From: Sabellastarte sp. h YS-2021 | Lineage: Eukaryota; Annelida; Polychaeta; Sabellida; Sabellidae | DNA length: 64,000 nucleotides | Reading direction: 5' to 3' | Assembly (NCBI GenBank): GCA_964017235.1 | Contig: OZ024929.1 | Coordinates: forward strand, 68,171,603-68,235,602 | Part shown: one piece after another, positions 1 through 11,600 of the stretch | How the letters are laid out: the number at the start of each line of letters is the position of its first letter | Numbering within the stretch: the stretch's first letter is position 1 | The notes under the pieces: generated by a model | Seen by the model: only the letters and a program-made list of their open reading frames with translations | What the model was told of the DNA's origin: nothing | Databases searched by the model: none | Position numbers and translations under genes: made by a program

Positions 1-180
1 CAAATTTCAACACTTTATCACAACTTTTCTCATTGACTATTGCAGGAATTTCTCACATATGTACTAGGCCTCAAGTAGATTCCCATGTGTGAGTATCAGG
101 CCTGGATCTTTCTTAATTTATTTTAATGAATTTTTAAAAAAAATTTTAATACATTAAAATTCCTGAAATCATGCACTAAA
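1..180 (-). mobile_element. Helentron-like element L: 3' tail, cut by window edge
   Basis: The reverse complement of the tail of R1/R2 (for example GTACTAGGCC and the Lys-less A/T run before the satellite). Same element type as R1 and R2 but in the opposite orientation. The terminal hairpin lies outside the window. Confidence 0.7.
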
Positions 181-1270
181 TCAATTATAACTTGAAAAGT
201 ATTGCATTTAGAGCATTTTGTTAAAATATGTTATTCACCTACTTTTTCCGTAGCTATAACATGGTGAGTAAATTGGGAGTCTATCCCAATACCTAAGTGA
301 GTAATAGCTACTTTTTCACTTTTCAGTTACTTCCATAATGAGTAAAATCACCTATAACTTGAAAACTATTGCATATACAGAATTTTGTATAAATATGTTA
401 TTCAGCTACTTTTGGGTCAGCCACAGCATAGTAAAATTTCAGACCTGCAGCTCAGTGCATAGCTGAGTAATAGCTACTTTGAGGTTATCACTGTTGAGTA
501 AATGAGTTCTAACTTGAAAACTATTGCATTTAGAGTATTTGTTTAAATATGTTATTCGCCTAATTTTTGGTCAGCTATAACATAGTGAAATTGCAGACCT
601 ATAGCTCATTACATAGCTGGGCAATAGCTATTTTCAGGTTCTTACTGTTGAGTAAATCACTTGTAACTTGAAAACTATTCCATTTACAGTATTTTGTTTA
701 AATATGTTGTTCAAATACTTTTGGGTTAGCTATAACATAGTGAAATTACAGACCTGTAGCTCATTGCACAGCTGAGCAATAGCTATTTTCAGGTACTGAC
801 TGTCGAGTAAATCAATTGTAACTTGAAAAATATTGCATTTGGAGTATTTTGTTAAAATATGTTGTTCACCTACTTTTGGGTCAGTTATAACATAGTGAAA
901 TTACAGATCTATAGCTCATGGCATAGCTGAGCAATAGCTATTTTCAGGTTCTCACTATTGAGTAAATCGGTTGTAACTTGAAAACTACTGCATTTACAGT
1001 ATTTTGCTTAAATATGTTGTTCACCTACTTTTGGGTCCGCTATAACATAGTAAAAATTCAGACATGTAGCTCATTGCATAGCTGAGTAATAGCTACTTTG
1101 AGGTTATCACTGTTGAGTAAATCAGTTGTAACTTGAAAACTATTGCATTTAGAGTATTTTGTTTAAATATGTTATTCACGTAATGTTTGGTCAGCTATAA
1201 CATGGTGAAATTGCAGACCTGTATGTCATGGCATAGCTGAGCAATAGCTACTTTCAGGTTCTTCCTGTTG
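180..1270 (-). repeat. Satellite A array (~155-bp unit) of element L
   Basis: About seven units spaced 154-155 bp (for example GAGTAAATC..TGTAACTTGAAAA at about 651, 805, 960). Reverse orientation relative to the arrays at 54962-56260 and 59540-63130. No gene. Confidence 0.9.
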
Positions 1271-1620
1271 AGTAAATCATTGTATCCACTGGATAGCTGC
1301 AGTGTGTAGAGAGATTTCACCATTACCGCTCTAACGAAAAAAATATTAGAGCTAGCCTTCTCAAGTTTGCAGGATATATTAATAACCATAAAATGTTGCC
1401 TGGGAATATTTTTGGCCTCATTTTGAAAAAAACAAGATGGCCGCCAGGGACGTTTATTCGACTTAAAGCAAGGACTTTTATTGGCCACCTAGAGCAAAGG
1501 GTATTATTGGTATAGATCTCAAATTGGCAGGATATGTTTGTTATTAAAAAATCTTGACTGGGATATTTTTGGACTCATTTTGAAAAACAAGATGGCTGCC
1601 ACAGGTGTTTCTTTGTCAGT
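1270..1620 (-). repeat. Junction block with 'AAGATGGCCGCC' repeats
   Basis: Starts at TTGTATCCACTGGATAGC and holds two ~150-bp related units, each with a GCAGGATAT block and ending in ACAAGATGG(C/T)(C/T)GCCA. The same block occurs inverted at 48100-48290 and in diverged form at 19160-19330. No gene. Confidence 0.75.
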
Positions 1621-2510
1621 CATGAAAAGTGCTTATAACTTGCTTATTATTGGTCCTAGAGGTTTGGGATGGTAAACTAACTTGTAGGAAATCATGGACT
1701 GGGAATCTTTTGGTGTGGTCAGATTTGACCTTTGACCCACTCTTCAAGGTTAAACAAGGATAGCCAAACTTTAAAGTGCTTATAACTCGCTTATTATTGG
1801 TCCTAGAGGTTTGGGATGGTAAACAGACATATAGGAAATCATGGGCTGGGAATCTGTTGATGTGGTCCGATTTGACCTTGGACCCCTCCTTCAAGGTCAA
1901 ACGAGGATAGCCAAACTTAAAAGTGCTTATAACTCGCTTATTATTGATCCTAGAGGTTTGGAATGGAAAACCAACCTATAGAAAATCATGGGCTGGGAAT
2001 CTTTTGGTGTGGTCGGATTTGAACTTGGACCCTGCCTTCAAGGTCAAACAAGGATAGCCAAACTTAAAAGTGCTTATAACTTGCTTATTAATGGTCCTAG
2101 AAGTTTGGGATGGTAAACCAACCTATAGGAAATCATTGGCTGGGAATCTATTGGTGTGGTCAGATTTGACCTTGGACCCCTCCAGGGTCAAACGAAGATA
2201 GCCAAACGTAAAGTGCTTATAACTCGCATATTATTGGTCTTAGAGGTTTGGCATGGTAAACCAACATATAGGAAATCATGGGCTGGGATTCTTTTGATGT
2301 GGTCAGATTTGACCTTGGACCCCTCCTTCAAGGTCAATTGAGGATAGCCAAACTTAAAATTGCTTTTACCTCGCTTATTATTGGTCCTAGAGGTTTGGGA
2401 TGGTAAACCAACCTATAGGAAATCATTGGGCTGGGAATGTTTTTGTGTGGTCGGATTTGACCTTGGACCCCTCCTTCAAGGTCGAACGAGGATATTACAT
2501 TTGCAGTATT
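1620..2510 (-). repeat. Repeat D array (~150-bp unit)
   Basis: Six units of ~150 bp; signature TTATTATTGGTCCTAGAGGT plus GACCTTGGACCCCTCCTTCA. Short ORFs here are repeat artefacts. Inverted copies: 24500-25120, 47540-48100, 58735-59530. Confidence 0.9.
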
Positions 2511-2694
2511 TCTTTAAATATGTTTTGACCTACTTTTTACACTTAAACAGTTACCTTGTTACTTTCCTTCATAATACCATTTGCAGAGCACAACTTTTGT
2601 GTCCTTTTCTTCTGTCACCTCTAGTATTTATATATATATAGTACTAGTAGATTATCTTGTGTATCAGCCCCACGTCTATCTTAATTTATTTTAA

Positions 2695-4860
2695 ATATTT
2701 ATATCCCCAGACGAAAATCGGGGATATATTGGATTCAGGTCCGTTGCGCCGCCGCCGCTGCCGTAGAAATTTCCTTGTGGACGCGATAACTCAAAAACAA
2801 ATTAATATTTTTTTTTTCAAACTTGGTACACATGTTAAGGGTGCCCAAAGGAAGATCCCTATTTTAAGGTGACCTTAAACTCCCAGTAAAAAAGAACTTA
2901 TGGCCACCTTAAGGTCAGAAATAGGACTTTTGGCCACTTAGAGCCCTGTAGGTCACAAACTATGATGCTCAGCTGGCTGAAATTTTACCTGACAACACAT
3001 TAATATGTTCTTAGTACATGTGCCGAAAATCACGACTTTAAGTTGAGGAGAAAATTGTGTTTGAGGCCCATAAATACCCCCACTTAGGGATTTTTTGCTA
3101 TACTTTTCACATATTTTGCCCTATAATTTGGAAGTGGTAATTCTGATGAGTCTCAAACTGCGCTAGGTATAACTTTGATATGTAATCCTTGTCTGTAGAA
3201 AATTTTAGGGCTGTAGGTCTAACCAAAGGGGTCGACTTAAGGTCTCAAAAGTGCCCACAGAGACCCAATTTATGCACTTTTTGCCACTTTCAAGCACTGT
3301 AGCTTTCAAACTATGTCTCTCATCTAAGTTAAATATCATCTGGGAATATATCTATGTGTTTTCTTATATGTGCCCCAACATTTAGGCCTTTAATAGACAG
3401 TTAACCTGTGTATCAGGACCATAAACACCCACCCGAGTGACATTTTTCATATCTTTTTCCCTGTAGCTTGGAAATGGTAAGTCTGAGAAGTTTCAAACTG
3501 TATTAGATATATATTCTGTGTGTAATCTTAGTATGTAACAGATTTTAAGTCTGAAGCTTTAATTTTGAAGGTCAAATTGAGGTCTCTAAAAGACTCCCCA
3601 AAGACCCAATATTTGGACTTTTTGCTACTTTTAAGCCCTGTGACTGTCAAACTATGTGACTGATAGAGCTCAAATCCTATCTGGGAAGATATTAGTATGT
3701 TATTTATATATGTGCCAAAAATTAAGGCTTTAAGAAGACATTTAACCTGTGTATGAGGACCATAAATCCCCACCCGTGTGACCATTTTTAGACATTTTTC
3801 ACATATTTTGCCCTGTAACTTGGAAATGGTAAGTCTAAGAAGTTTCAAACTGTATTAGATGCATATTCTATGTGTAATCTTAGTATGTGACAAATTTTAA
3901 GTCTGAAGCTTTAATTTGAAGGCCACATTTAGGTCTCTAGAAGGCCCCATAAAGACCCAGTATTTGGACTTTTTGCCAATTTTAAGGCCTGTGACTGTTA
4001 AACTATGTGACTGATAGAGCTGAAATCTCATCTGGGAATACATTATTATGTTCTTTTTACATGTGCCAAAAATCAAGGCTTCAAGTAGACATTTAACCTG
4101 TGTATGAGGACCTTAAACACCCACCTGAGTGACCCTTTTAAGACATTTTTCACATATTTTGCTCTGTAACTTGGAAATGGTAAGTCTGAGAAGTTTCAAA
4201 CTTTAGTAGATACATATTCTATGTGTAATCTTAGTATGTAACAAATTTTAAGTCTGAAGCTTTAATTTGAAAGCCACATCGAGATCTCTAAAAGGCCCAC
4301 AGAGACCCAATATTTGGACTTTTTGCCACCTTTAAGCCCTGTGACTGTTAAACTATGTGATTGATGGAGCTGAAATCCCATCTGGGAATGCATTATTATG
4401 TCCTTTTTACATATGCCGAAAATCAAGGTTTTTAGTAGACATTTAACCTGTGTATGAGGGCCATAGACACTCGCCCAAGTGCCTTTTTGGACATTTTTTC
4501 CGTATTTTGCCCTGTTATTTGGAAATGCTTAGTGTGACAAGTCTTAAACTGTATTATATATAATTTTTGTTTGTTATGTATGTCCCCCAAAAAGTTTCAG
4601 ATCTGTAGTTTAATTGCTAAGGTCTCTTTAACAATTGTAAAATGCCCACAGAAACCCAATTTATGGACATTATGCCACTTTAAAGCCCAGTAACTGTCAA
4701 ACTATGTGGGTTATAGAGCTGAAATCTTTGAATTTTTAAAAGGAAATGCCTGTCTATTTAAATTTTGAATATTAATAATGTTATGGCTATATTAGTCTTT
4801 TAAGAACTTATTTTTGTGTGTTATACCTCTGCTTGCTGAGTTTTTAACTTTTTAAAATGA
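2695..4860. repeat. ~345-bp tandem repeat array with hairpin-bounded start
   Basis: Opens with the hairpin ATCCCCAGACGAAAATCGGGGAT (pairing ATCCCC/GGGGAT) and a GCCGCCGCC run, then about six diverged units of 337-350 bp (TTTAACCTGTGTATGAGGAC at about 3744, 4094, 4443). It looks like the tail of another hairpin-ended repeat-bearing element. A further piece flanks E1 at 16160-16557 and 19051-19120. No gene. Confidence 0.8.
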
Positions 4861-5520
4861 AACTGGTTAAACGCCGGTTAAACATATTCAAGTAGACAAA
4901 ATGGACACTTTAAGTGAGCTTTAAGTCCCAATATTAATGAAATTATATCCGTATGTAGTAAAACTAGGGGATTTTTAACCCTCAACTAGCCCAGTTTTAT
5001 TCAACTTGCCTCAGTTAATTTTGACACAGCTCCTACAGTTATGAACTCATTTCAGTTGATAATCACATACTTAAAATTCTCAATTCTTTTTGTATTTGAG
5101 TACCCCTTTTATATAGATTGTTTGTTTACCATTTATGCTGTAGCACTCCATCTCTTTGTAGTCCCAACCCACATCCCCCACCCGGATTCCCCCCACCCAC
5201 CTCTGGGACCTCCAGCTATATTGAGTGACACTAAATAAACAAAGGTATTTAATGATATCAGATGAGAAACAAAGAACTCAATGGGGTTGCAGATCTTGTG
5301 TAATAGTGAGAGAGGTGTGGAGAAGGGGAGAGGGGTGGGGGTGGGAGGTGGTGGGCTTCATTACATATAACATTAAGGGGAGTCAGAACTGAGATTGTGT
5401 CACATATTTAGGTTGCATATATATGGACCACGTATATAGGTATAGAGGAAATGAATAACTGAAAACAATTTGCAAATTCTAAAAATAATATAATAAAATA
5501 ATAATATAAATAATTTTTTT
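4860..5520. other. Non-coding, no feature recognised
   Basis: AT-rich. A C-rich run lies near 5160-5210 and a G-rich purine run near 5310-5350. No repeat family, RNA gene or credible coding frame seen. Confidence 0.5.
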
Positions 5521-5523
5521 TTA

Positions 5524-5754
5524 AATAATATTTTATTTGTGAACAAATATAGAAACAGATATGCGCTTTTGGGATTATGAATTTTAGAATGGACATTGAA
5601 TCATCAATCATTTAAATACTTTGAAGGAAGATTGAAAAGTATGATGAGTTAAAAATAATATTTTATTTGTCAACAAATATAGAAACAGATATGCTCTTTT
5701 GGGATTATTATTTTAGAATGGACATTCAATCATCAATCATTTAAATACTTTGAA
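5524..5754. repeat. Near-identical direct duplication (~102 bp, spaced 129 bp)
   Basis: 5524-5625 and 5653-5754 share AATAATATTTTATTTGT..AACAAATATAGAAACAG with a few differences. Non-coding. Confidence 0.85.
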
Positions 5755-6621
5755 AATAGGTTTAGAGTTATCATTGCAGGAAGATTGAAAATATAATTTG
5801 AGTTATGTATTCGGCGTCTGGGGATACACCATCTTCCTTGGGAAGATATAAACAGAGTAGATTGATGTGCTGAAGTTCATATAATAATGGGTAATTATGT
5901 TTTTAAAAATTCCCGATCAAAACCTGTGGCATGAGTGATGACCTGTCTGGGGATATGTTGGCGCCGAGTTGGCCCAATCTAGTTTTTTGTGTGTTGAAAA
6001 ACATGAAATTACACACTTAGTCGCCATTTTCTCAGTCACTATGATAGGGATTTATCTGAAATCTTACATTTTTATAGCGAAATACTCCTACCATTTCCTA
6101 AAAGTAGCTATTATGTTGGAGCCATCCAACTCAATGGCCAACGCCAAAAAGCGTTTTTAAGGTTATCTAACAACCTTAATCAGCCAAAGGGCTACATAGT
6201 AGTCCGTCCTCCTGCCAATAAGTCACCTGACCACTCTTTGTTTACCATATTTTGTTGGCCATCTTAGTAGTCAAGACGTGTTTTGGAAAGCTCTTGATTG
6301 TGGACATTTTCTTTACAAAATGTCTTACAATATGCATTCTTATGACATATCAACAAGAAATAATCTTCATTTGGACACGTTATACAAGTACATACCTTAC
6401 AATTCTGTGGATTTTGGGGTATCATGCGATCCATGTGCAGTTTGGAGACAGATTTGTGTCATGGTTTTGCTAGGAACTGGACTTCTACAGATACATTGGA
6501 CGAAGGTTACTCAAGTTCTACAAATATACCTTTTGCTGCTACTGTGGAAAAGATGGTTATTTTAGCAAAATCCTTGCATTACACCACTACGGTGGTGAAT
6601 GGAGGTAAAAAGTCTTAGGCA
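5755..6621. other. Non-coding or remnant sequence
   Basis: Two GTCTGGGGATA motifs (about 5817 and 5945) recall the GGGGAT end of the 345-bp array. The 6250-6620 part has short overlapping frames on the plus strand that match no family I know. I do not call a gene. Confidence 0.4.
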
Positions 6622-6623
6622 TA

Positions 6624-7442
6624 GGACAAAAAGTATTTCATATATATTTTATTTATGCATGTGTATTATATGAATGTCTACATATATGAACTTCAATTTA
6701 CTTATTTTTATAGATTTTTTGTACACTGCAAAACAGTGTTTGGAATTTACACGGTCCTTTAAATTTCAATATAAGTTTTGGGATTAACATTATCACAAGT
6801 GGCTTCATTGCTTTTTGTTTTGCCTGATGCATAAAAGCCCAACTATTATGGTGTGAAATCTTTTGAAGTATATTAGATGTGGCTTCACAGCATTCTATCC
6901 TTTAAAATCAAAGAAAAACTTTGATGAAGTGAAATTGTATGATTTTGTATCACTGTCTTTGAACTTTCTTTCCTTTTCAATTGAAGAATAGTTAATGTTT
7001 TTACAACACAAAAGCAAGAATGTATGAAAAGATTAATGTAATTGTAATTACTTCCATCTTTGATATGGGAACACTTGACAATGCAATTGGGATAAAAACT
7101 GCAAGACACATTATTAAGTGTTCCTTTTCAAGTGTCCTCTGGTAGGTTTGAGTAACAAATGATCATAATAAAGATTTCAAAAGCCTAAGCATAGATCAAT
7201 GGTATGAAGCTCCTCAGGGGGGATTAAGTTGTTAAAATACAAAAAGGTGTCAGCAACAAATATACAAATAACAAATACTTCTTTGTGCTGTAAATGTGCA
7301 GTGACTTACATATGTTTTATACAACAATAAATGTAAATTAAAAAAAAAACCTTTTTGTCCAGATATGCAATATTTTTTGTCCAGATACTTTTTGTCCTGC
7401 TCATTTTAAGGTTGATACTTTTTGTCCAGATACTTTTTGTCC
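6624..7442. mobile_element. Non-autonomous TA-flanked DNA transposon (819 bp)
   Basis: 13-bp terminal inverted repeats GGACAAAAAGTAT..ATACTTTTTGTCC directly flanked by TA at 6622-6623 and 7443-7444, as in Tc1/mariner-type insertions. The right end carries four subterminal TTTTTGTCC repeats. No transposase. An AATAAA plus A-run at 7326-7350 lies inside and may be chance. Confidence 0.7.
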
Positions 7443-7444
7443 TA

Positions 7445-7750
7445 CAATCACTTTTTTCATGGCCACAACATGGTCAATAACTTGGAGGTGTATCTCCATA
7501 GGTAAGTCAGTAATAACTATTTTCAGCTTTTCAGCACTTACTTAATGAGTGGGTGGCTCATATCTTTAAAATTCTTGCAGCTTCGGAATTTCTTTCGAAC
7601 ATGCTGTTCAATTACCATTTACTGTACTTCTGTACAGCACTTTCCCTGATAATTATGCTTTCCTCTCATTATCACCTCCACAACTCAAAAACACTCAGTC
7701 AGCTGACACAGTCCCCATTCACGGGCACTCTTGTTGTAGTACAGTCTGGT
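7445..7750 (-). mobile_element. Helentron-like element L: 5' end with hairpin
   Basis: Inverted copy of the starts of R1 (47282) and R2 (58447): hairpin CCCATTCACGGGCAC, TCAGTCAGCTGACA, then CAGCACTTTCCCTGATAATT. The matching inner part continues at 2510-2630, so about 4.9 kb of other sequence now separates them. The first part (7445-7570) is satellite A-like. Confidence 0.75.
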
Positions 7751-9230
7751 ATCCTTCAAAATTTAACAAGAGGGTCAAAGATGCCCCAAAAGGCGGGTTG
7801 CGCAGGAAGCAATAAGGTTAGCTACTGCTGTAATTACATTTAGAAACAAGGGTGCAGTGGTGGGTTTCACCCAACCACACAGTCGAATCTTAGGACAGCA
7901 CTGGGTGTTGAAATCTGTAAACTCTGTATTATCGCCCGCATTTGCAAACCGCTTTCACGGAAGTTTTCAGCTTTGTGTTGCGAGATGGTATTTGTAGTGA
8001 TGTGTGTGAAAGGTTTACAAATGTATAGGGTCTGTAGATGCGCAGTTTTACAAGGCTGGTTTAAGATGAAAACTACCAGCATATTTCCTGTTCACGGACT
8101 TGCCTCATTAATATTAATGACCAAATATGCGCAGTCACGGCAGTTCTTTATGGGGTTAAGATGAAATATTAAACTACCATCATATTTCCTGTTCACGGAC
8201 TTGCAGTTTGAAATTTGATTTTGAAATGAGAAGATATATTTCAATTTTGAACCGTGGATATATAGTACATATGGATATTTAACAGAAGCAAATTTTAAGT
8301 ATTTAACAAAAATATTCGTGTGTTGTTTCTACAATATTACGATAGCCACAATGAGCGATAATAGGGACAAACAGATTATGCTGTATTTAACCGATGAAGT
8401 ATTTTGTGTTCAGCCAATCGAGAATCGAGGAAACATCCATGTCATGTTAGAATATAGAATAAAATAAGATTAGCGAACTGGTGTATTTTGTAAATATACT
8501 GTAAAACTATTTGGAAGACGACTTCTTCCAAAATAAGAAACGGATTGACAGAAAAAATGAAACCACATGATAACTTCTAGGAAATGGGAACCCAAAGCGC
8601 CTTCGAGTGGTTGAATTAAGAACTACGGAGTTTGAATATTTTCATTGTCTCTGCCAGAGGGGTTCTCGATTCTGATTGGCTGAACGACAAATGTGTAGTA
8701 CTATCGTGACGTCACTTCATTCATTAATTTCTTTGCGGTTTATTTGTGTGACAAATGAGTAATTGGCTGTAGATGCGCAGACAACAATTTTATATTAACA
8801 GTGACTGCGTGATAAACCAGCAGACGAATAAATTAATTGGGGTTTAAGGTCTAGAAACCAGCAGACGAAACCGTTAAAAAAGACTCGTTCGAGTAGAAAA
8901 TCACAATGGAAATACAATAGGTTCTAGGACATACGGGTCCTTATAGAAAGCCAGACGTAGTGCTAGACATGCTTTTTACTTCATAAAATATAACTTAATA
9001 AAGGCATTAAAAATCTTCAAAATGGCAGAGTGTATAATATACACCTTAATGTACCGATATGTGAAGAAATATTATGCAGAATTTGATATTTAAGGGCTTA
9101 AACGGCGAATTTAAAATCGTGGCCGCAACTCAGTACATAACTCGAATCAAAGATTCGACTAACAAGGAAAGAAATGCTAGGTCACCCAGTTAAGGTGAAT
9201 GTGTTAGACGTGCTGAGAAACATAAAACTT
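7751..9230. other. Unique non-coding stretch
   Basis: No gene recognised. It contains a diverged 45-bp duplication (ATATTTCCTGTTCACGGACT at about 8078 and 8186), a CTGTAGATGCGCAG motif twice (8033, 8767), inverted CCAAT-box-like AGCCAATCGAGAATCGAG / GATTCTGATTGGCTGAA (8413, 8658), and a CRE-like TGACGTCA at 8707. The last features would suit a promoter, but no first exon is evident. Confidence 0.4.
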
Positions 9231-9259
9231 GTAATCTAGGTTACATAATTGTATCTATG

Positions 9260-10160
9260 CTATAAACGGACAAACAAAAGGACGGAATTACACCAATTTG
9301 GAAAGCAACTTAGCTATGGTGGTGATGTATCTCCCTGTCAAGTTTGAATTCGATTGGACAAAGCGTTTTCTAGTTAGAGTCCAGAAACGGAAATGTTGAC
9401 AAACAAACAAAGGGACGGAATTACACCAATTTTGAAAGGAACCTAGTTATGATGGTGATCTATCTCCCTGTCAAGTTTGAATATGATTGGACAAACCATT
9501 TTGGAGTTAGAGTCCGGTAACAAAAATGTTGACGAACAGATAAATGGACAAAAAACAGACAAACGAATGGACAGAATTACACCAATTTCGAAAGGAACCT
9601 AGCTATGATGGTGATCTATCTCCCTGTTAAGTTTGAATTCGATTGGACAAACCATTTTCGAGTTAGAGTCCGGAAACGGAAATTTTGATGGACAAACAGA
9701 CAAAAAACGGACAAACGGAATTACACCAATTTCGAAAGGAACTTAGCTATGATGGTGATCTATCTCCCTGTCAAGTTTGAATTCGATTGGACGAACCATT
9801 TTCGAGTTAGAGTCCGGAAATGGAAATTTTGACGGACAGACAAACAGACAAAAAACGGACAAACGAACAGATGGAATTACACCAATTTCGAAAGGAACCT
9901 AGCTATGATGGTTATCTATGTCCCTGTCAAGTTTGAATTCGATTGGACAAACCGTTTTCGAGTTGGAGTCCGGAAACGAAAATGTGGACGGACAGATGGA
10001 TGGACAGACAAACGAACGGACAGAATTACACCAATTTCGAAAGGAACTCAGCTATGATGGTGATCTATCTCCCTGTCAAGTTTGAATTCGATTGGACAAA
10101 CCGTTTTCGAGTTAGAGTCCGGAAACGAAAAATGTGGACAGACAGACGGACGTCGGACAC
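9260..10160. repeat. ~150-bp tandem array with GACGGACAGACA microsatellite
   Basis: Six units of 131-155 bp: GAATTACACCAATTTCGAAA (about 9287, 9418, 9570, 9719, 9873, 10024), CTATCTCCCTGTCAAGTTTG, then a purine-rich GACGGACAGACA run. It ends exactly where E1 begins. The short plus-strand frame at 9943-10200 is an artefact. Confidence 0.9.
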
Positions 10161-10186
10161 ATTTAATTTACTTATTAAATTTGCAA

Positions 10187-10222
10187 TTTTATTGCGTTAA
10201 TACATCCTATCCAATGGACAAT
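10187..10222. repeat. E1 terminal/ICR repeat, left copy
   Basis: 36 bp that are the exact reverse complement of 16115-16150, with core CCTATCCAATGGACAAT. In the DIRS layout this is the half of the internal complementary region that pairs with the 5' end. Confidence 0.9.
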
Positions 10223-10562
10223 TGCTGAATAACTACCGCTTGGAAGGCGGGTAAACTGCTAGGGATATACATGAACTCGTAAAAGAACAAAACTGATAAG
10301 GCCCATTTTGACCTAGGGTCAGGTGACCCAAAAGGTCAAGACGGCTAAGACTAACCGGTTAACTGGAAGTCCAAGGTTGCCCTCCCCCCCTTTTTCTTAG
10401 AATCTGCTCTGAGAATAGGAAGAGAGGGTTGAGTTCAGTCCAATAAGAAATAAACTTCCCAAAGGAAGCAAGACACAGTTTTTTTTTTGTTTTTTTTTTT
10501 TAAATTTGTACAAGCTATGTACATATATACATATCTACATATTTACATATCTACATATCTCC

Positions 10563-11600
10563 TCATTTTTGGGCGTGGTGGTGGTGGACCTGTTGGACAG
10601 CCACCACTGGCCCTAAATGAAAAAGCTCTGTGTCAGCCCAAGCCACATCCTTCAAATAGAATTGTGTGAAGGTGTTGTGGGATTTCCAGTGACAGGCTGA
10701 CAGAATCTGCTCTAAGGAGACCCCCGACTGGAAGGCCTTAGAAGCGGCAAAGGCCCTGACATCATAGGCTTTAACCTGATGTAGTGTGAGGGCCTCCTGG
10801 TCAGAGAGCTCATAACAAAGGATCACAGTTTGTTTAATCCATGAGGAGATGGTGGCAGGTGAGATGTCTTTACCAAAACCTTTCTTGAAGGAGACAAAGA
10901 CCAACTCCTTGTTCTGCCTAAGATCTGAGGTCCTGTCCAAGTAATACCGAAGGGCTCTGACTGGACACAAAGACCTCTCACCTTTGAGTGACTTATCCAA
11001 AGTGGGGGCCAGGGCTGGGATGACCACTGGAGCCACACTATCTGGACCCTCCTTAGCCAGCTGATTCTTGGACAGAAAGCTGAGTGAGGGGTACAAGGAC
11101 ACCTTAGACCAGTCTGACTGGTGTCTGATGTTCTTATGAAGACAAGCATGGATCTCACTCCTACGTTTACCAGAACCCAGGGCCAGCAGAAAAACAGTCT
11201 TGAAGGTCAAATGTTTCAGTGAGGCCTCTTTTAAAGGTTCAAAGGGAGCCTTAGTCAGTTGGTGTAATACCAGGGACAGGTTCCAGGAGGGTATACCCCT
11301 CCTGCCCTTGGGCCTATCTCTATGGAGCTATCCAAGAGACGGGTGAGATTCTCATCTTTGCTGACATTAATGGTGGAGTTGCCCAACTTGTCAGCAATGG
11401 CTGATCTGTATCCATCAATTTTACTTGGTTGTAACATCCTGTCCTGAAATAAGTGCAGCAGGAAGTCAGCTATGGCTTTCAGAGGTGGTGCCCTGAAGTC
11501 CACCTGATTACTGAGGCACTACTTTGTAAAAATGATCCACTTTGCCTCATAGACAGATCTGGTTGATCCTCTCTGAGGAGCCTCAATTCGTGCTGCCACT
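10563..11600 (-). pseudogene. E1 tyrosine recombinase region
   Basis: Phage-integrase-type motifs: SGKRRSEIHA (first catalytic Arg), KAYDVRAFAASKAF at the box-II position, and CHWKSHNTFTQFYLKD (third His/Trp and the nucleophilic Tyr). The family enzyme integrates a circular copy without target-site duplication. Broken. Confidence 0.88.

Noticed and set aside
1616-2641. Similar short ORFs in the D arrays (also 24541-24777, 47611-47811, 59024-59233)
   Set aside because: They follow the tandem unit in both orientations and have no domain; artefacts of the repeat.
6252-6618. Overlapping short plus-strand frames as a gene
   Set aside because: No family recognised, frames short and mutually overlapping, no supporting splice or codon signal.
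5950-7350. Processed pseudogene with AATAAA and A-tail at 7326-7350
   Set aside because: The signal lies inside a TA-flanked element with its own inverted ends, and no recognisable parent gene is seen.
8640-8780. Promoter of an unknown gene (CRE and CCAAT-like boxes)
   Set aside because: No first exon or transcript start can be supported; kept only as a note in the unique stretch.
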